Positions 34,020 through 43,449 of a DNA stretch of 64,000 bases are shown here, piece by piece. Made by a program: the position numbers and the translations under genes. Where the stretch lies: the NCBI GenBank assembly GCA_016787805.1, contig JAEUTY010000012.1, forward strand, positions 62,001-126,000, read 5' to 3'. The notes beneath the pieces are model-generated. The model had not been told where the DNA came from. It made no database searches and saw only the letters and a list, made by a program, of their open reading frames with translations. Position 1 is the first letter of the stretch, and each line of letters opens with the position of its first letter. The DNA comes from Flavobacterium sp. (GTDB lineage: Bacteria > Bacteroidota > Bacteroidia > Flavobacteriales > Flavobacteriaceae).

Positions 34020-34706
34020 ATGAAAAAATTCGCAGCCCTTTTTTTATTCAGTATTTCAGTGGCTAGTTTTGGTCAGATGAAAGAAAAGAAACAATGTTCC
34101 AAAGACTCTACTTGTTGTAAAGACGTTAAAGTCAATACTACTATTGGACTTGGTGCTCAAATAATGGACTTTAAAATAAACAATTTGCTCGAAAGTCAAG
34201 GCTTGGCTCCGTTGGAAACTACAATGCCTGAGTTTAGTCTTGGAATCAATTATTTTGGTAAAAAAGTTTCTGTTGATACAGAACTTGGCTTGTTGTATGC
34301 CAAACCAGAGCGAAATGGAAACGAAACCAAATACATTTCGTATGTAGCGCGACTCAAAGCGCACTATAATTTAGTCAATAAAACGAAATTTGCCTTCACG
34401 GGTGGTTTAAACTTAGCTTTTTCAGGAAACCAACTGGATGTGTATTCGCAAAATAATATTATTGACTTGAATAATTTAAATCCAAATTTAAACACAGGAC
34501 ACATTAGTTTGAAGAACAATGTATTTTACGCTGGGCCTTCAGTTGCAGCGTATCTTTTCAAAAGTTCAAAGTTTCCCGTTCGACTCAATGCGGGATATGA
34601 ATTTGCCCTTTCAAGAGGGCGCTGGGATTCTGACTTTGGTTCGGTAATCAATACGGTGAGCGAAAGAGGGAACAATCGCTTTTTGTTTGGCATTACACTT
34701 TTATAA
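34020..34706 (+). CDS. Outer-membrane beta-barrel-like secreted protein
   Basis: 228 aa with a signal peptide (ending VASFGQ) and, after a short Cys-rich piece (KKQCSKDSTCCKD, ~24-36), alternating strands typical of a small outer-membrane barrel (for example VSVDTELGLLYA, FAFTGGLNLAFSG, FPVRLNAGYEFALSRG). It ends with FLFGITLL. No named family was recognised. The three or four Cys right after the signal peptide are unusual for this group and could bind metal. Single gene, TAGTTTTG -7 box at 33983-33990, terminator at 34727-34761. Confidence 0.65.
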   Translation: MKKFAALFLFSISVASFGQMKEKKQCSKDSTCCKDVKVNTTIGLGAQIMDFKINNLLESQGLAPLETTMPEFSLGINYFGKKVSVDTELGLLYAKPERNGNETKYISYVARLKAHYNLVNKTKFAFTGGLNLAFSGNQLDVYSQNNIIDLNNLNPNLNTGHISLKNNVFYAGPSVAAYLFKSSKFPVRLNAGYEFALSRGRWDSDFGSVINTVSERGNNRFLFGITLL

Positions 34707-34726
34707 TACTTTTTTTGTCTTCATTT

Positions 34727-34761
34727 AAAAACCTAAATTCATGCCGAGTTTAGGTTTTTTT
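34727..34761 (+). terminator. Intrinsic terminator
   Basis: AAAAACCTAAA and TTTAGGTTTTT form a stem with an 11-nt loop, followed by a T-run. Confidence 0.85.
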
Positions 34762-34803
34762 GTAACCTTTTTTTATTTTTACGTATAATGAAAAAAGGAA
34801 ACG

Positions 34804-34989
34804 ATGAAAAAACACGAAATCCACACATTAAGCAAAAAAGCAGGCTTCAGCAGTATGAAAGAAGATTTGACTCAAGAAGTTGAACAGTTCTTAAACAAAA
34901 AAGTGAACGAAGGTTACGAAGTGGTTAGTGTTTCATTTGCGTATTATGAAGCCAGAGAGTTGATTGCTTTTATTACCATTTGCCGATAA
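34804..34989 (+). CDS. Small hypothetical protein (DUF4177-like)
   Basis: 61 aa. The C-terminal half (KVNEGYEVVSVSFAYYEARE, then LIAFITICR) resembles short DUF4177-type proteins, in which a helix is followed by a two-strand sheet. No signal peptide; the function is unknown. It lies between a terminator upstream and the promoter of the peptidase gene downstream, so it is probably its own unit. Confidence 0.5.
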   Translation: MKKHEIHTLSKKAGFSSMKEDLTQEVEQFLNKKVNEGYEVVSVSFAYYEARELIAFITICR

Positions 34990-35015
34990 AAATGCCAAGT
35001 TGTCATTTGTGAAAA

Positions 35016-35042
35016 TTGGCTTGTTATTTGTTATTAATTTTG
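35016..35042 (+). promoter_or_regulatory. Promoter upstream of the zinc metallopeptidase gene
   Basis: TTG at 35016-35018, a 16-nt spacer (slightly short) and TAATTTTG at 35035-35042. The start codon follows about 28 nt later. Confidence 0.55.
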
Positions 35043-35069
35043 TAATTTTAAAACTTAAAAAATAGAGAT

Positions 35070-35768
35070 ATGTTTGGATATTATATTATTATTGGATTGA
35101 TTGCTTTGTGTAGTTGGCTTGTAAGCGCTCGACTGAAAAGCAAATTCGAACAGTATTCCAAAGTTTCGTTGCGCAACGGAATGAGTGGAGCAGAAATTGC
35201 CGAAAAAATGTTGGCCGATCACGGAATCACAGGTGTTCAAGTGATTTCAACTCCAGGTCAATTGACTGATCATTACAATCCAGTGAATAAAACGGTAAAT
35301 TTAAGCGAAGCTGTGTACAACCAACGTAACGCAGCCGCAGCCGCTGTAGCCGCGCACGAATGTGGTCACGCTGTTCAGCATGCGCAAGCGTATCAGTGGT
35401 TGACCATGCGTTCTAAAATGGTGCCAATGGTAAATGTTTCTTCTACGTTGTCGCAATGGTTGATTATGGGTGGATTGATTTTAGGAATCGCCTCCAAAGG
35501 AACTAGTTTAGGATTGATAGTGGCTGTAATTGGTTTGGTTATGATGGGAATTGCAACGGTTTTTAGTTTTATCACGCTGCCTGTTGAATACGATGCCAGT
35601 AACAGAGCTTTGGCTTGGTTGAAAAACAAAAACATGTTAAGTCAACAAGAATATGCTGGAGCAGAAGATGCTTTAAAATGGGCCGCTAGAACCTATGTAG
35701 TGGCTGCTCTAGGAGCATTAGCATCGTTATTGTATTGGGCGGTTCAAATTTTGGGACGAAGAGACTAA
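35070..35768 (+). CDS. Zinc metallopeptidase, YugP family
   Basis: 232 aa, membrane protein with an N-terminal helix, the zinc motif HECGH at 96-100 (AAHECGHAVQHA) and two or three further helices (~125-165, 205-225). The Glu between the His residues is the catalytic base. This neutral zinc peptidase family is widespread, with poorly known substrates, probably membrane or stress-related. Single gene with its own promoter and a terminator at 35819-35854. Confidence 0.9.
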   Translation: MFGYYIIIGLIALCSWLVSARLKSKFEQYSKVSLRNGMSGAEIAEKMLADHGITGVQVISTPGQLTDHYNPVNKTVNLSEAVYNQRNAAAAAVAAHECGHAVQHAQAYQWLTMRSKMVPMVNVSSTLSQWLIMGGLILGIASKGTSLGLIVAVIGLVMMGIATVFSFITLPVEYDASNRALAWLKNKNMLSQQEYAGAEDALKWAARTYVVAALGALASLLYWAVQILGRRD

Positions 35769-35818
35769 GGGAAAATTCCAAAAAGCAAAAGACAAATCCC
35801 AAATTGGGAATAAATTAT

Positions 35819-35854
35819 AAAAATCCGTTTTGTGAGAGCAAAGCGGATTTTTTT
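35819..35854 (+). terminator. Intrinsic terminator
   Basis: AAAAATCCGTTT pairs with AAAGCGGATTTTT across a 9-nt loop and is followed by T residues. It is directly followed by an oligomer-type spacer (35862-35905). Confidence 0.8.
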
Positions 35855-35907
35855 CTTTGTGAAACTCTGAGCCTTCTTAGTGAATCTCTGTGTAATAACT
35901 CCTGAAA

Positions 35908-36186
35908 CTATTTCGCTATTTGCGTCAAATAAGCAATAATTGAAAACCACGCCAAGGTGTGAATCAGCAAACATTTGAAGTAACTTTGGTTGGAGTTGAA
36001 ATGCTTGTAGGCTTGGTAACTCGCAAACGCCAAACTCACGGGAACCATGATAAACATGAAAACTATTCCGAAGTTGGGCGTTTCAGCATCACCGGGAAAT
36101 AAATTGTATAAAAGAGCCGCAAGCCCAATGAATATTATGTAAAAACTTAAGGTTAGGGTTTCTTTGGTGTAATGGTTGAGGTTCAT
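35908..36186 (-). CDS. Small hypothetical membrane protein
   Basis: 92 aa with three hydrophobic helices (~12-28, 40-57, 70-88) and short polar loops. No family recognised. It lies downstream of the Lrp regulator on the same strand, with a 53-nt gap containing period-7 TTGTANG-type units, so it may be cotranscribed. Confidence 0.55.
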   Translation of the reverse strand: MNLNHYTKETLTLSFYIIFIGLAALLYNLFPGDAETPNFGIVFMFIMVPVSLAFASYQAYKHFNSNQSYFKCLLIHTLAWFSIIAYLTQIAK

Positions 36187-36239
36187 GGATTGTTGTATGT
36201 TGTGCGTTGTAGGTTCTATGATTTAAGTTTTTCGAAATT

Positions 36240-36710
36240 TTATAGTTGGATTTGTCGTTCGATTTGTTGTTCGAGTGAAATGAAGGTTTCGGTGCGGGAA
36301 ACACCATCAATTGGTTGGATTTTTTGGTTGAGTAATTGCATCAAATGTTCGTTGTCGCGGCAGATGATTTTGATCAGAATACTCCAATTTCCAGTTGTAT
36401 AATGACATTCTAAAACTTCAGGAATTTTTTTGAGTTCGCGAACGGCTTCGGCATTACTGGCTGCTTTTTCCAAATATACGCCAATGAACGCCATGGTTTT
36501 GTATCCCAACACTTTGTTGTTGACGATGAATTTTGAACCCGAAATTACGCCTGCTTCTTCCAGTTTTTTTAGTCGTTGGTGAATGGCAGCGCCTGAGATT
36601 CCGATTTTATTGGCAATTTGAAGAATAGGTTTGCGTGCGTCTTCCATCAAATCGCGCAGGATTTCTTTGTCTATGCCGTCTATTTCAATCTGAAGCTGAT
36701 TAATTTTCAT
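36240..36710 (-). CDS. Lrp/AsnC-family transcriptional regulator
   Basis: 156 aa. An N-terminal helix-turn-helix (LRDLMEDARKPILQIANKIG, then ISGAAIHQRLKKLEEAGVI) and a C-terminal RAM/effector-binding domain (AFIGVYLEKAASNAEAVREL). It senses an amino acid and regulates transport or metabolism. A saccharopine-dehydrogenase-like gene lies upstream on the same strand, separated by a 218-nt gap that holds a dispersed hairpin element, so it may be one of its targets; this is inferred from position. Confidence 0.9.
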   Translation of the reverse strand: MKINQLQIEIDGIDKEILRDLMEDARKPILQIANKIGISGAAIHQRLKKLEEAGVISGSKFIVNNKVLGYKTMAFIGVYLEKAASNAEAVRELKKIPEVLECHYTTGNWSILIKIICRDNEHLMQLLNQKIQPIDGVSRTETFISLEQQIERQIQL

Positions 36711-36813
36711 ATCATGTGAATTTAAAGCAAAAATAAAGATTCTATTTCAAATTGAAAGTAAATATCGTTAAAAACACAAAAACGAGAAGTGTTTTAAAAG
36801 ATAAACGTCTAAT

Positions 36814-36890
36814 CTAGCCCCGATTGAAGAGGAAATAAGCTTTGTCAAAGTTTCAAACTTTGACAAAGCTTATTGCAACGGAAAGCGGGA
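36814..36890 (+). repeat. Dispersed hairpin element, copy B
   Basis: Frame CTAGCCCCGATTGAAGAGGA at the left and GCAACGGAAAGCGGGA at the right. The core is a perfect palindrome with 20-bp arms (36834-36853 and 36855-36874) around a single C. Confidence 0.85.
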
Positions 36891-36928
36891 CACGAACTGT
36901 AAGAAAACCGAAATAGCTGCTCCTAAAG

Positions 36929-38305
36929 TTACACTTCAACCGTTAATTTGTCGGGATTGTAACCAATGTACGGCATAACGGTTTCTTTGAAAATTACGCC
37001 GTATTCTTCCAGTTCTTTTAAAATAGGTTCGTAGACTTCTTTGCGAATTGGCAATTGTACGCCAGGTGTTTTGATGTTGCCGTTTAAGATTTGCAAGGTT
37101 GCCATTGCCACAGGTAAACCAACCGTTTTGGACATAGCTGTATAGGTTTGATCATCGCCGATGCAGACCATTTTGGAGTCGATTTGTTGTTCGTAACCGT
37201 TGAGTTCGTAGCCAAATTTGTGGTACATGACAATCATGTCTTTGTCGTTGGGTTGTAGCGACCATGAATCGTTGAGAATGCGCTCTAAAATCTGGGCTGG
37301 AGTGGCGTTTTTGAGTCCGATTTTTTTGTTGGGATTGAATAAATCGAGTTCCAATAGTTTGTCCCACATGATATCGTCTTGCTCGATGTTGAGCGCCAAA
37401 CGCATTTTGATTTCCACCGAATCGGTTGGATGATACGGTAAAAACGAGTTGGTATATTCACGGAAACTCATGTTTTCAGAGTTTTCCATTACGTAAGTAT
37501 CGTCGGTCATCCCGAGTTGTACGAACATGTTCCACGCTTTTGAAAATCCGACACGGCGAATGGTGCCGCGGTACAATGTTAGTACATCGTCTAAGCCATA
37601 AACACTTCTGTATTTTAAGGAATCGCGGTTGGCGTAACCTTCGAATTTGCCATAACCTTCAACCAATAAAAACTCCGTTCTGCGGAATAATTTGTGGTAC
37701 GGAATGTATTTGTATTTTCCTTCTTGGATGAATTTGGCAGCGCCGCCTTGTCCGGCCAAAACTACATTGCGTGGCGCCCAAGTAAATTTGTAATTCCATA
37801 AATTATTGTCGGATTCGGGCGCGACTAATCCGCCACAGAATGATTCGAACAAGAGCATTTTTCCACCTTTTTCTCGGATTTCATCAATCACTTTCATGGC
37901 GCTCATGTGGTCGATGCCGGGATCGAGACCGATTTCGTTCATGAAAATGAGGTTGTTTTCTTTGGCAGCGGCATCCAAACTTTGCATTGCATCTGAAACA
38001 TACGAAGCCGTAACCATGTGTTTTTTGAACGTGATACAATCTTTGGCGACTTCCACGTGCATGTGAGCGGGCAACATCGAAATGACAATATCCGCTTTTT
38101 GAATTTCGGCATGACGTTGTACTTCGTTATTGATATCGAGTTGAATGGCGGTTGCGTTGGGATGATTGTTGGTTTTGCGTTGGGCTAATTCTAATGATAA
38201 ATCGCCTATGGTAAGGTGTAAATTTTGTTCGTTGGATTTATTTAAAAGGTATTGAATTAACGAAGAAGCCGAACGACCAGCGCCAATGATTAGTATGTTT
38301 CTCAT
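36929..38305 (-). CDS. Saccharopine-dehydrogenase-like NAD(P)-dependent enzyme
   Basis: 458 aa. The N-terminus has a Rossmann fold (ILIIGAGRSASSLIQYLL), followed by the saccharopine dehydrogenase catalytic domain with NEIGLDPGIDHMSAMKVID and a C-terminal domain with HPTDSVEIKMRLAL and VMPYIGYNPDKLTVEV. Related enzymes act in lysine degradation (LYS9-like, homospermidine-synthase-like). In flavobacteria it is usually next to an Lrp-type regulator. The actual substrate is not certain. Confidence 0.85.
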   Translation of the reverse strand: MRNILIIGAGRSASSLIQYLLNKSNEQNLHLTIGDLSLELAQRKTNNHPNATAIQLDINNEVQRHAEIQKADIVISMLPAHMHVEVAKDCITFKKHMVTASYVSDAMQSLDAAAKENNLIFMNEIGLDPGIDHMSAMKVIDEIREKGGKMLLFESFCGGLVAPESDNNLWNYKFTWAPRNVVLAGQGGAAKFIQEGKYKYIPYHKLFRRTEFLLVEGYGKFEGYANRDSLKYRSVYGLDDVLTLYRGTIRRVGFSKAWNMFVQLGMTDDTYVMENSENMSFREYTNSFLPYHPTDSVEIKMRLALNIEQDDIMWDKLLELDLFNPNKKIGLKNATPAQILERILNDSWSLQPNDKDMIVMYHKFGYELNGYEQQIDSKMVCIGDDQTYTAMSKTVGLPVAMATLQILNGNIKTPGVQLPIRKEVYEPILKELEEYGVIFKETVMPYIGYNPDKLTVEV

Positions 38306-38431
38306 GGTTTGTTTGTAATTGAGGGCAAAATTAGAGAAAAAATATCAGATTTGGAGGCAATTTTACTTTCAATGTAAATTGATAAAGAGAGATAAAGAGA
38401 GTTTGTCTCAAAAGTTAAATCCTCTTTTTAA

Positions 38432-38467
38432 TACACCTGACAGGTTTTTTAAAACCTGTCAGGTGTA
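38432..38467. repeat. Perfect 36-bp palindrome
   Basis: TACACCTGACAGGTTTT (38432-38448), two T, then the exact complement 38451-38467. It lies 44 nt after the stop of the minus-strand gene 38511-38834. The central CCTGACAGG/CCTGTCAGG recalls a palindrome common in Bacteroidota spacers. Confidence 0.95.
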
Positions 38468-38510
38468 AATATTTAGGAACTAGTTATTTTTGATTTTTGA
38501 CTTTAAACAA

Positions 38511-38834
38511 TTATTCTAATCCTTCTAATTCTTCCAATTCCTTTTTCGCTTCTTGTTTGGTTTCGATTTTTTGTTGTTCGAATTGTTGGTCGACAGCTAC
38601 TTCGTCTTTGAAGAAAAACGTTTTAACCACCACAACCATAGCACAAAGATAAGTAACGATAAATAAGCGTTTCACCCAAGTGCGTTGATTGACTTCCGAT
38701 TTTAAGAACGTCAAAACGAGAAAAATAATTGCAATTCCAATAGGAGCAAAAGCAAGAGTATCTAGTGGTAATACAGAGAAAAGAATACTAAGTGCTGTAA
38801 AAATATACGATAAAATTAAAAAGGTTTTTCTCAT
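38511..38834 (-). CDS. Hypothetical membrane protein with acidic coiled tail
   Basis: 107 aa with three hydrophobic segments (~5-20, 24-42, 55-72), then a Glu/Lys-rich tail (QFEQQKIETKQEAKKELEEL). No family recognised. It starts 2 nt after the DUF3108 gene, so it is cotranscribed with it. Confidence 0.6.
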   Translation of the reverse strand: MRKTFLILSYIFTALSILFSVLPLDTLAFAPIGIAIIFLVLTFLKSEVNQRTWVKRLFIVTYLCAMVVVVKTFFFKDEVAVDQQFEQQKIETKQEAKKELEELEGLE

Positions 38835-38836
38835 GG

Positions 38837-39598
38837 TTATATTCCAGTTGCCGAAGTTAAAGCCAATTGACCAGTTCCAACTGGAATGCTAAATTTCATC
38901 AAAGCTGGAATTTTTTTGGTATCGGCAGTTAACCAAATTAGGTTTTTGTCTTTTCCTCTTAAAGCATCGGTTTTGGCGCCGATAGATAATTTGTGGCACA
39001 GTTTGTCACCTAAATTTCCAGCATCAACAGTTTCATCCCCCATGTATTTTAGGGTTACAGGAATTTCTTTTTCGTCAAAAACAATCACAAACGATTTGGT
39101 TTGTCCGGCTTTCATTTTTGAAAAATCTAATGCACGAACTTTATACAATAATGAAATAGCATCTTGTGTTGAACCACCAATAGTGAAAGTTCGAACGGTT
39201 TCAGGTTTGTTGCGTTTTTTAGCCGTGCTTGTTACTGAATTTCCTTTGAAAGCATATTTCTCTTTTTTGGTATAACCGCCTTCATCAATACTTCTTTTGT
39301 AAAGACTAGGTTTTAATGAGGTTGGATTTACATACGATTCGTAAATGTCTCTAATTTTGAAAAACTTGTCCCATTTACTAAAGGTAGTCAACTCGCAATT
39401 CAAATGTAAATAGCTGTTTTTAGAAGTGGTTACCATTTCGGTTGACATCGTTACTTGAGCCAGTTGTGTCATTAATCCACCCATGTTGTATGAGCCTGCA
39501 TATACTAACTTTTCGCCCGCAGGAACCATTTCTCCTTTGCTAGAAGAAAAGGAACATAAAATAAATAAGCTAACTACAACAAATACAATCTTTTTCAT
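38837..39598 (-). CDS. DUF3108 periplasmic protein
   Basis: 253 aa with a signal peptide (ending near FSSSKG) and the beta-rich DUF3108 fold (PAGEKLVYAGSYNMGGL; DISLLYKVRALDF-like region; LIWLTADTKKIPALMKFSIP). Family members are periplasmic or outer-membrane associated, without a known activity. First gene of a two-gene minus-strand operon; divergent from DUF423. Confidence 0.85.
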   Translation of the reverse strand: MKKIVFVVVSLFILCSFSSSKGEMVPAGEKLVYAGSYNMGGLMTQLAQVTMSTEMVTTSKNSYLHLNCELTTFSKWDKFFKIRDIYESYVNPTSLKPSLYKRSIDEGGYTKKEKYAFKGNSVTSTAKKRNKPETVRTFTIGGSTQDAISLLYKVRALDFSKMKAGQTKSFVIVFDEKEIPVTLKYMGDETVDAGNLGDKLCHKLSIGAKTDALRGKDKNLIWLTADTKKIPALMKFSIPVGTGQLALTSATGI

Positions 39599-39732
39599 GA
39601 ATAAAAATTAAGGTGCAAATATAAAATTTATAATTGTTTTCTTGAAAACTCTTGGTTAAAGAAAACATAAAAAGTCCTTTTTTCTTCTGTATATAACTGA
39701 TAAATTTGTTTAAAATTATACACTCTACAAAA

Positions 39733-40119
39733 ATGGATAAAAAAATTTTTTCAGCAGCTGGTTTTTTTGGTTTATCAGCCATAATTTTAGGAGCTTTTGG
39801 AGCTCATGCTTTAAAAAAAATACTGACTATAGATCAATTGTCGAGTTTTGAAGTAGGAGTTAAATACCAAATGTATCACGCCTTGTTTTTGCTTTTTTTA
39901 GGATTAAATCATCAAATTTCTGTCAAGATTAAAAAGACCATTTTTTTACTTGTAATTGGAGGAATTACTTTTTTTTCGGGATCTATCTACTTATTGTCAA
40001 CAACTGCTATTACTAATGTAAATTTCAAATCCATTGGTTTTATAACGCCAATTGGAGGCATGTTTTTAATTGTAGCTTGGGCCATTTTAATGGTACATTT
40101 TTTAAAGAAAAAGGGATAA
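39733..40119 (+). CDS. DUF423 membrane protein
   Basis: 128 aa from ATG 39733 ([20 protein letters not shown], then [11 protein letters not shown]). Four membrane helices and the conserved GAFGAHAL motif define the DUF423 family of small inner-membrane proteins of unknown function. A -7-like TAAATTTG lies 25-32 nt upstream (39701-39708). Upstream of pckA with an 80-nt gap. Confidence 0.88.
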   Translation: MDKKIFSAAGFFGLSAIILGAFGAHALKKILTIDQLSSFEVGVKYQMYHALFLLFLGLNHQISVKIKKTIFLLVIGGITFFSGSIYLLSTTAITNVNFKSIGFITPIGGMFLIVAWAILMVHFLKKKG

Positions 40120-40199
40120 TTTTTGTCTATATTAACAAGGTTGTAATAATTAATTTTTACCTTTGTACTCTATTTTTAATAGCAAACAAATTATTTTTT

Positions 40200-41825
40200 A
40201 TGGATAACTACGCTCAATTAACGAAATCGATTTCGTTAGAACAATACGGAATAACCAACACACAAGAAGTTATATACAATCCGTCGTATGAGTTTTTGTA
40301 CGAAGAAGAATTAAAATCTGATTTACAAGGTTACGAAAAAGGTCAATTGACTGAACTTGGAGCTGTAAATGTGATGACTGGAGAATTTACGGGCCGATCG
40401 CCAAAAGATAAATACATTGTAAAAGATAGCATTACCGAAAATACAATTTGGTGGAATTCTGATAAAGCTACCAACGACAACAAACCTATTTCTCAAGATA
40501 CTTGGAATGCATTAAAACAGACTACTGTAAATCAACTTTCTGGTAAACGTTTGTTTGTTGTGGATGCTTTTTGTGGCGCTAATGAAAACACAAGATTAAA
40601 AGTGCGTTTCATAATGGAAGTAGCTTGGCAAGCGCATTTTGTAAAAAACATGTTCATTCGTCCAACAGAAGAAGAATTGGAAAACTTTGGTGAGCCCGAT
40701 TTTATTGTCATGAATGGCTCTAAAACATCGTTTAAGGATTATGCAGCTCATGGATTGAATTCAGAGGTATATATCGCGTTCAATCTAACTGAAAAAGTGC
40801 AAATTATTGGAGGAACTTGGTACGGTGGCGAAATGAAAAAAGGCTTGTTCTCAATGATGAATTACTATTTGCCATTGCAAGGAATTGCCTCAATGCACTG
40901 TTCTGCTAATAAAGGGAAAAACGGTGATGTAGCTGTTTTCTTCGGTTTGTCTGGAACAGGAAAAACAACACTTTCTACCGATCCTAAAAGAGAATTAATC
41001 GGTGATGACGAACACGGATGGGATAACGATGGTGTTTTCAATTTTGAAGGCGGATGTTACGCTAAAACCATCGATTTAAGTGCCGAAAATGAGCCTGATA
41101 TTTACGGCGCTATCAAACGTGATGCTTTGTTAGAAAACGTAACAGTTGATGCCAATGGGAAAATTGACTTTAAAGATGGTTCGGTAACACAAAATACGCG
41201 TGTTTCGTACCCTATTAATCACATTCAAAATATTGTTAAACCTGTTTCAAAAGCAGGTCACGCCACCAAAGTAATTTTCTTGACTGCGGATGCTTTTGGT
41301 GTAATGCCTCCCGTTTCAAAATTAACTCCTGAACAAACGAAATATTACTTTCTTTCTGGATTTACTGCAAAACTTGCAGGAACAGAACGTGGAGTAACAC
41401 AACCAGAACCTACTTTCTCAGCTTGCTTCGGAAAAGCGTTTTTATCCTTACATCCAACCAAATATGGTGAAGAATTAGTGAAAAAAATGGAGCAACACAA
41501 CGCAACCGCTTATATGGTCAACACAGGCTGGAACGGAACAGGAAAACGTATTTCTATCAAAGATACTCGTGCCATTATTGATGCTATTTTGGATGGTACA
41601 ATTGAAAGTGCTGGCACCAAAACAATTCCAGTTTTCAATTTTGTTGTACCCACTTCTTTGCACGATGTGAACTCAGCTATTTTAGATCCGAGAGATACGT
41701 ATACTGATGCATCAGAATGGCAAACTAAGGCGGAAGATTTAGCCGCAAGATTCATCAAGAATTTTGCTCAATATACTGATAATGCTGAAGGACAAAACTT
41801 AGTAAAAGCAGGTCCTCAGGTATAA
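40200..41825 (+). CDS. pckA: Phosphoenolpyruvate carboxykinase (ATP)
   Basis: 541 aa from ATG 40200 ([20 protein letters not shown]); the frame is open further into the DUF423 gene, without family-like sequence. It has the [14 protein letters not shown] oxaloacetate-binding segment, the P-loop [11 protein letters not shown] (~249-259), [21 protein letters not shown] with the metal ligands, and RVSYPI. It converts oxaloacetate and ATP to phosphoenolpyruvate, the first step of gluconeogenesis. A TACCTTTG -7 box at 40158-40165 and a terminator at 41857-41890 make it a single-gene unit. Confidence 0.97.
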   Translation: MDNYAQLTKSISLEQYGITNTQEVIYNPSYEFLYEEELKSDLQGYEKGQLTELGAVNVMTGEFTGRSPKDKYIVKDSITENTIWWNSDKATNDNKPISQDTWNALKQTTVNQLSGKRLFVVDAFCGANENTRLKVRFIMEVAWQAHFVKNMFIRPTEEELENFGEPDFIVMNGSKTSFKDYAAHGLNSEVYIAFNLTEKVQIIGGTWYGGEMKKGLFSMMNYYLPLQGIASMHCSANKGKNGDVAVFFGLSGTGKTTLSTDPKRELIGDDEHGWDNDGVFNFEGGCYAKTIDLSAENEPDIYGAIKRDALLENVTVDANGKIDFKDGSVTQNTRVSYPINHIQNIVKPVSKAGHATKVIFLTADAFGVMPPVSKLTPEQTKYYFLSGFTAKLAGTERGVTQPEPTFSACFGKAFLSLHPTKYGEELVKKMEQHNATAYMVNTGWNGTGKRISIKDTRAIIDAILDGTIESAGTKTIPVFNFVVPTSLHDVNSAILDPRDTYTDASEWQTKAEDLAARFIKNFAQYTDNAEGQNLVKAGPQV

Positions 41826-41856
41826 GATTTTAATCTACACCAAACTAACTTAACTG

Positions 41857-41890
41857 AAAAAAGTCTCACCATTACAGTGAGACTTTTTTA
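41857..41890 (+). terminator. pckA terminator (possibly bidirectional)
   Basis: AAAAAAGTCTCAC and GTGAGACTTTTTT form a perfect stem with a 7-nt loop, flanked by A and T runs, between convergent pckA and hemD. Confidence 0.9.
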
Positions 41891-41910
41891 TTGTTTTATA
41901 ATAAGTGAAA

Positions 41911-42669
41911 TTATTTTCCTTTGTTGGCTTCAGCGATGTATTTCTCTAATGCCATTGTCATCGACGGAGTTTCGGGTGTTGGTGCCATGATGTCAATGCG
42001 TAAACCATGTTCTAAAGCTTCTTTTTGAGTAGTGCTTCCAAACACGGCAATTCGAGTATTGTTTTGTTTGAAATCAGGGAAGTTTTTAAACAACGACTTG
42101 ATTCCAGTTGGACTGAAAAAAGCTAAAACATCATAGTAAACATCAGCCAAATCAGACAAATCGCTCATTACGGTTTTGTAAAAAGTGCTTGGAGTCCAAT
42201 TGACTTTTAAATTGTTGAGTGTTTGTGGAACATCAGCATTCAACTGGTCGGAAGAAGGAAGTAAGTATTTCTCTTCTTTGTATTTTTTAAATAAAGCCGA
42301 CATGTCAACAAAATCCTTTTGCCCAACATAAATCTTGCGCTTTCTATACACAACATATTTTTGAAGGTAAAAAGCAATAGCTTCCGATTGGCAGAAATAC
42401 TTTAAATCTTCAGGAACTTTATAACGCATTTCTTCGGCCACTCTAAAAAAGTGATCCACCGAATTTTTGCTAGTCAATATTATCGCTGTAAAATTATTTA
42501 AATCAATTTTTTGAGCTCTAACATCCTTTGCGCTTACGCCTTCAACATGGATAAAAGAACGAAAATCTATCTTTACCTTATATTTTTGTTGGATGTCGTG
42601 ATAAGGCGAGTTCTCAACTTTAGGTTCTGGTTGCGATACTAAAATCGTTTTAACTTTCAAATTTGACAT
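41911..42669 (-). CDS. hemD: Uroporphyrinogen-III synthase
   Basis: 252 aa with the bi-lobed HemD arrangement: ILVSQPEP at the N-terminus, LNNFTAIILTSKNSVDHFFR (~60-80), and in the second lobe DVLAFFSPTGIKSLFKNFPD and TRIAVFGSTTQKEALEHGL. It closes and isomerises hydroxymethylbilane on the way to haem. The sequence is poorly conserved in all organisms, but the signature regions are present. Second gene of the DUF4271-hemD operon with a 2-nt gap. Confidence 0.85.
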   Translation of the reverse strand: MSNLKVKTILVSQPEPKVENSPYHDIQQKYKVKIDFRSFIHVEGVSAKDVRAQKIDLNNFTAIILTSKNSVDHFFRVAEEMRYKVPEDLKYFCQSEAIAFYLQKYVVYRKRKIYVGQKDFVDMSALFKKYKEEKYLLPSSDQLNADVPQTLNNLKVNWTPSTFYKTVMSDLSDLADVYYDVLAFFSPTGIKSLFKNFPDFKQNNTRIAVFGSTTQKEALEHGLRIDIMAPTPETPSMTMALEKYIAEANKGK

Positions 42670-42671
42670 TC

Positions 42672-43343
42672 TTATGCTCTAAATTTTGTAATCAAATAAT
42701 ATAGGAAATAGTACGGTGCTATTTCGAGTGCGCAAAGATATAAAATAAAATAAAACAACTGACTTATAATTAAGTTTTGATAAATCTTTAAAGAAAAAAG
42801 ATAAGTCAGTAGGTTTATTATCAATAATATAGCTATTAGTGTATAAATCAAAGAATTTGACACTAAATCATTGTAAAACAGTATGATGGTTATAGGCAAA
42901 AGCAACAAACCTAAATACGTCCTAAAACTCACTTTTTGCAAGTTGAACTCTTCTATGATTTCTTCAATGCCAAAAGTGGTAGCAATGATTTTTTCGATTA
43001 AGAATTTTGAAAGTATAAAAACGGTCAAAAAAGTAAATAGTTGCACAAATAACACCCAATCTGTTTTTGCTCCGTAACCTAAGTGATGAAAAATAATTTG
43101 AATAAAAAAAGACAACGAAATCAAATTAGTCGCAAACAAAAAAATGTTGAAACCACTCATCAATTGGCTACTTTCTTTGTAGATTTTTAAATATTTGTCG
43201 GAAACGATTAAGCGAATAAAATCGTGAAAACGGTTTTCAAACAAGTTTCGAGTCAATACAATCAACCCAAATGACACAATAAAAAGAACGGTGGCCCAAT
43301 CTTTATTCTCAATAATTCTAGGATGTAATTCGAGTGCAATCAT
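42672..43343 (-). CDS. DUF4271 membrane protein
   Basis: 223 aa with about six hydrophobic helices and a Pro-rich, Tyr-rich C-terminal region; it matches DUF4271, a Bacteroidota family regularly placed just upstream of hemD. The function is unknown. The shared operon suggests a link to tetrapyrrole or envelope metabolism, but only by position. Confidence 0.8.
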   Translation of the reverse strand: MIALELHPRIIENKDWATVLFIVSFGLIVLTRNLFENRFHDFIRLIVSDKYLKIYKESSQLMSGFNIFLFATNLISLSFFIQIIFHHLGYGAKTDWVLFVQLFTFLTVFILSKFLIEKIIATTFGIEEIIEEFNLQKVSFRTYLGLLLLPITIILFYNDLVSNSLIYTLIAILLIINLLTYLFSLKIYQNLIISQLFYFILYLCALEIAPYYFLYYLITKFRA

Positions 43344-43449
43344 CGGCGTAAAATTACTAAAAAATAGTTTTCTCGTACTATTATAATATTATTAAGATTA
43401 TCAAGTTATAAAATAAGTATTTTTGCAACTATTATTTTAAGCGGTTACT

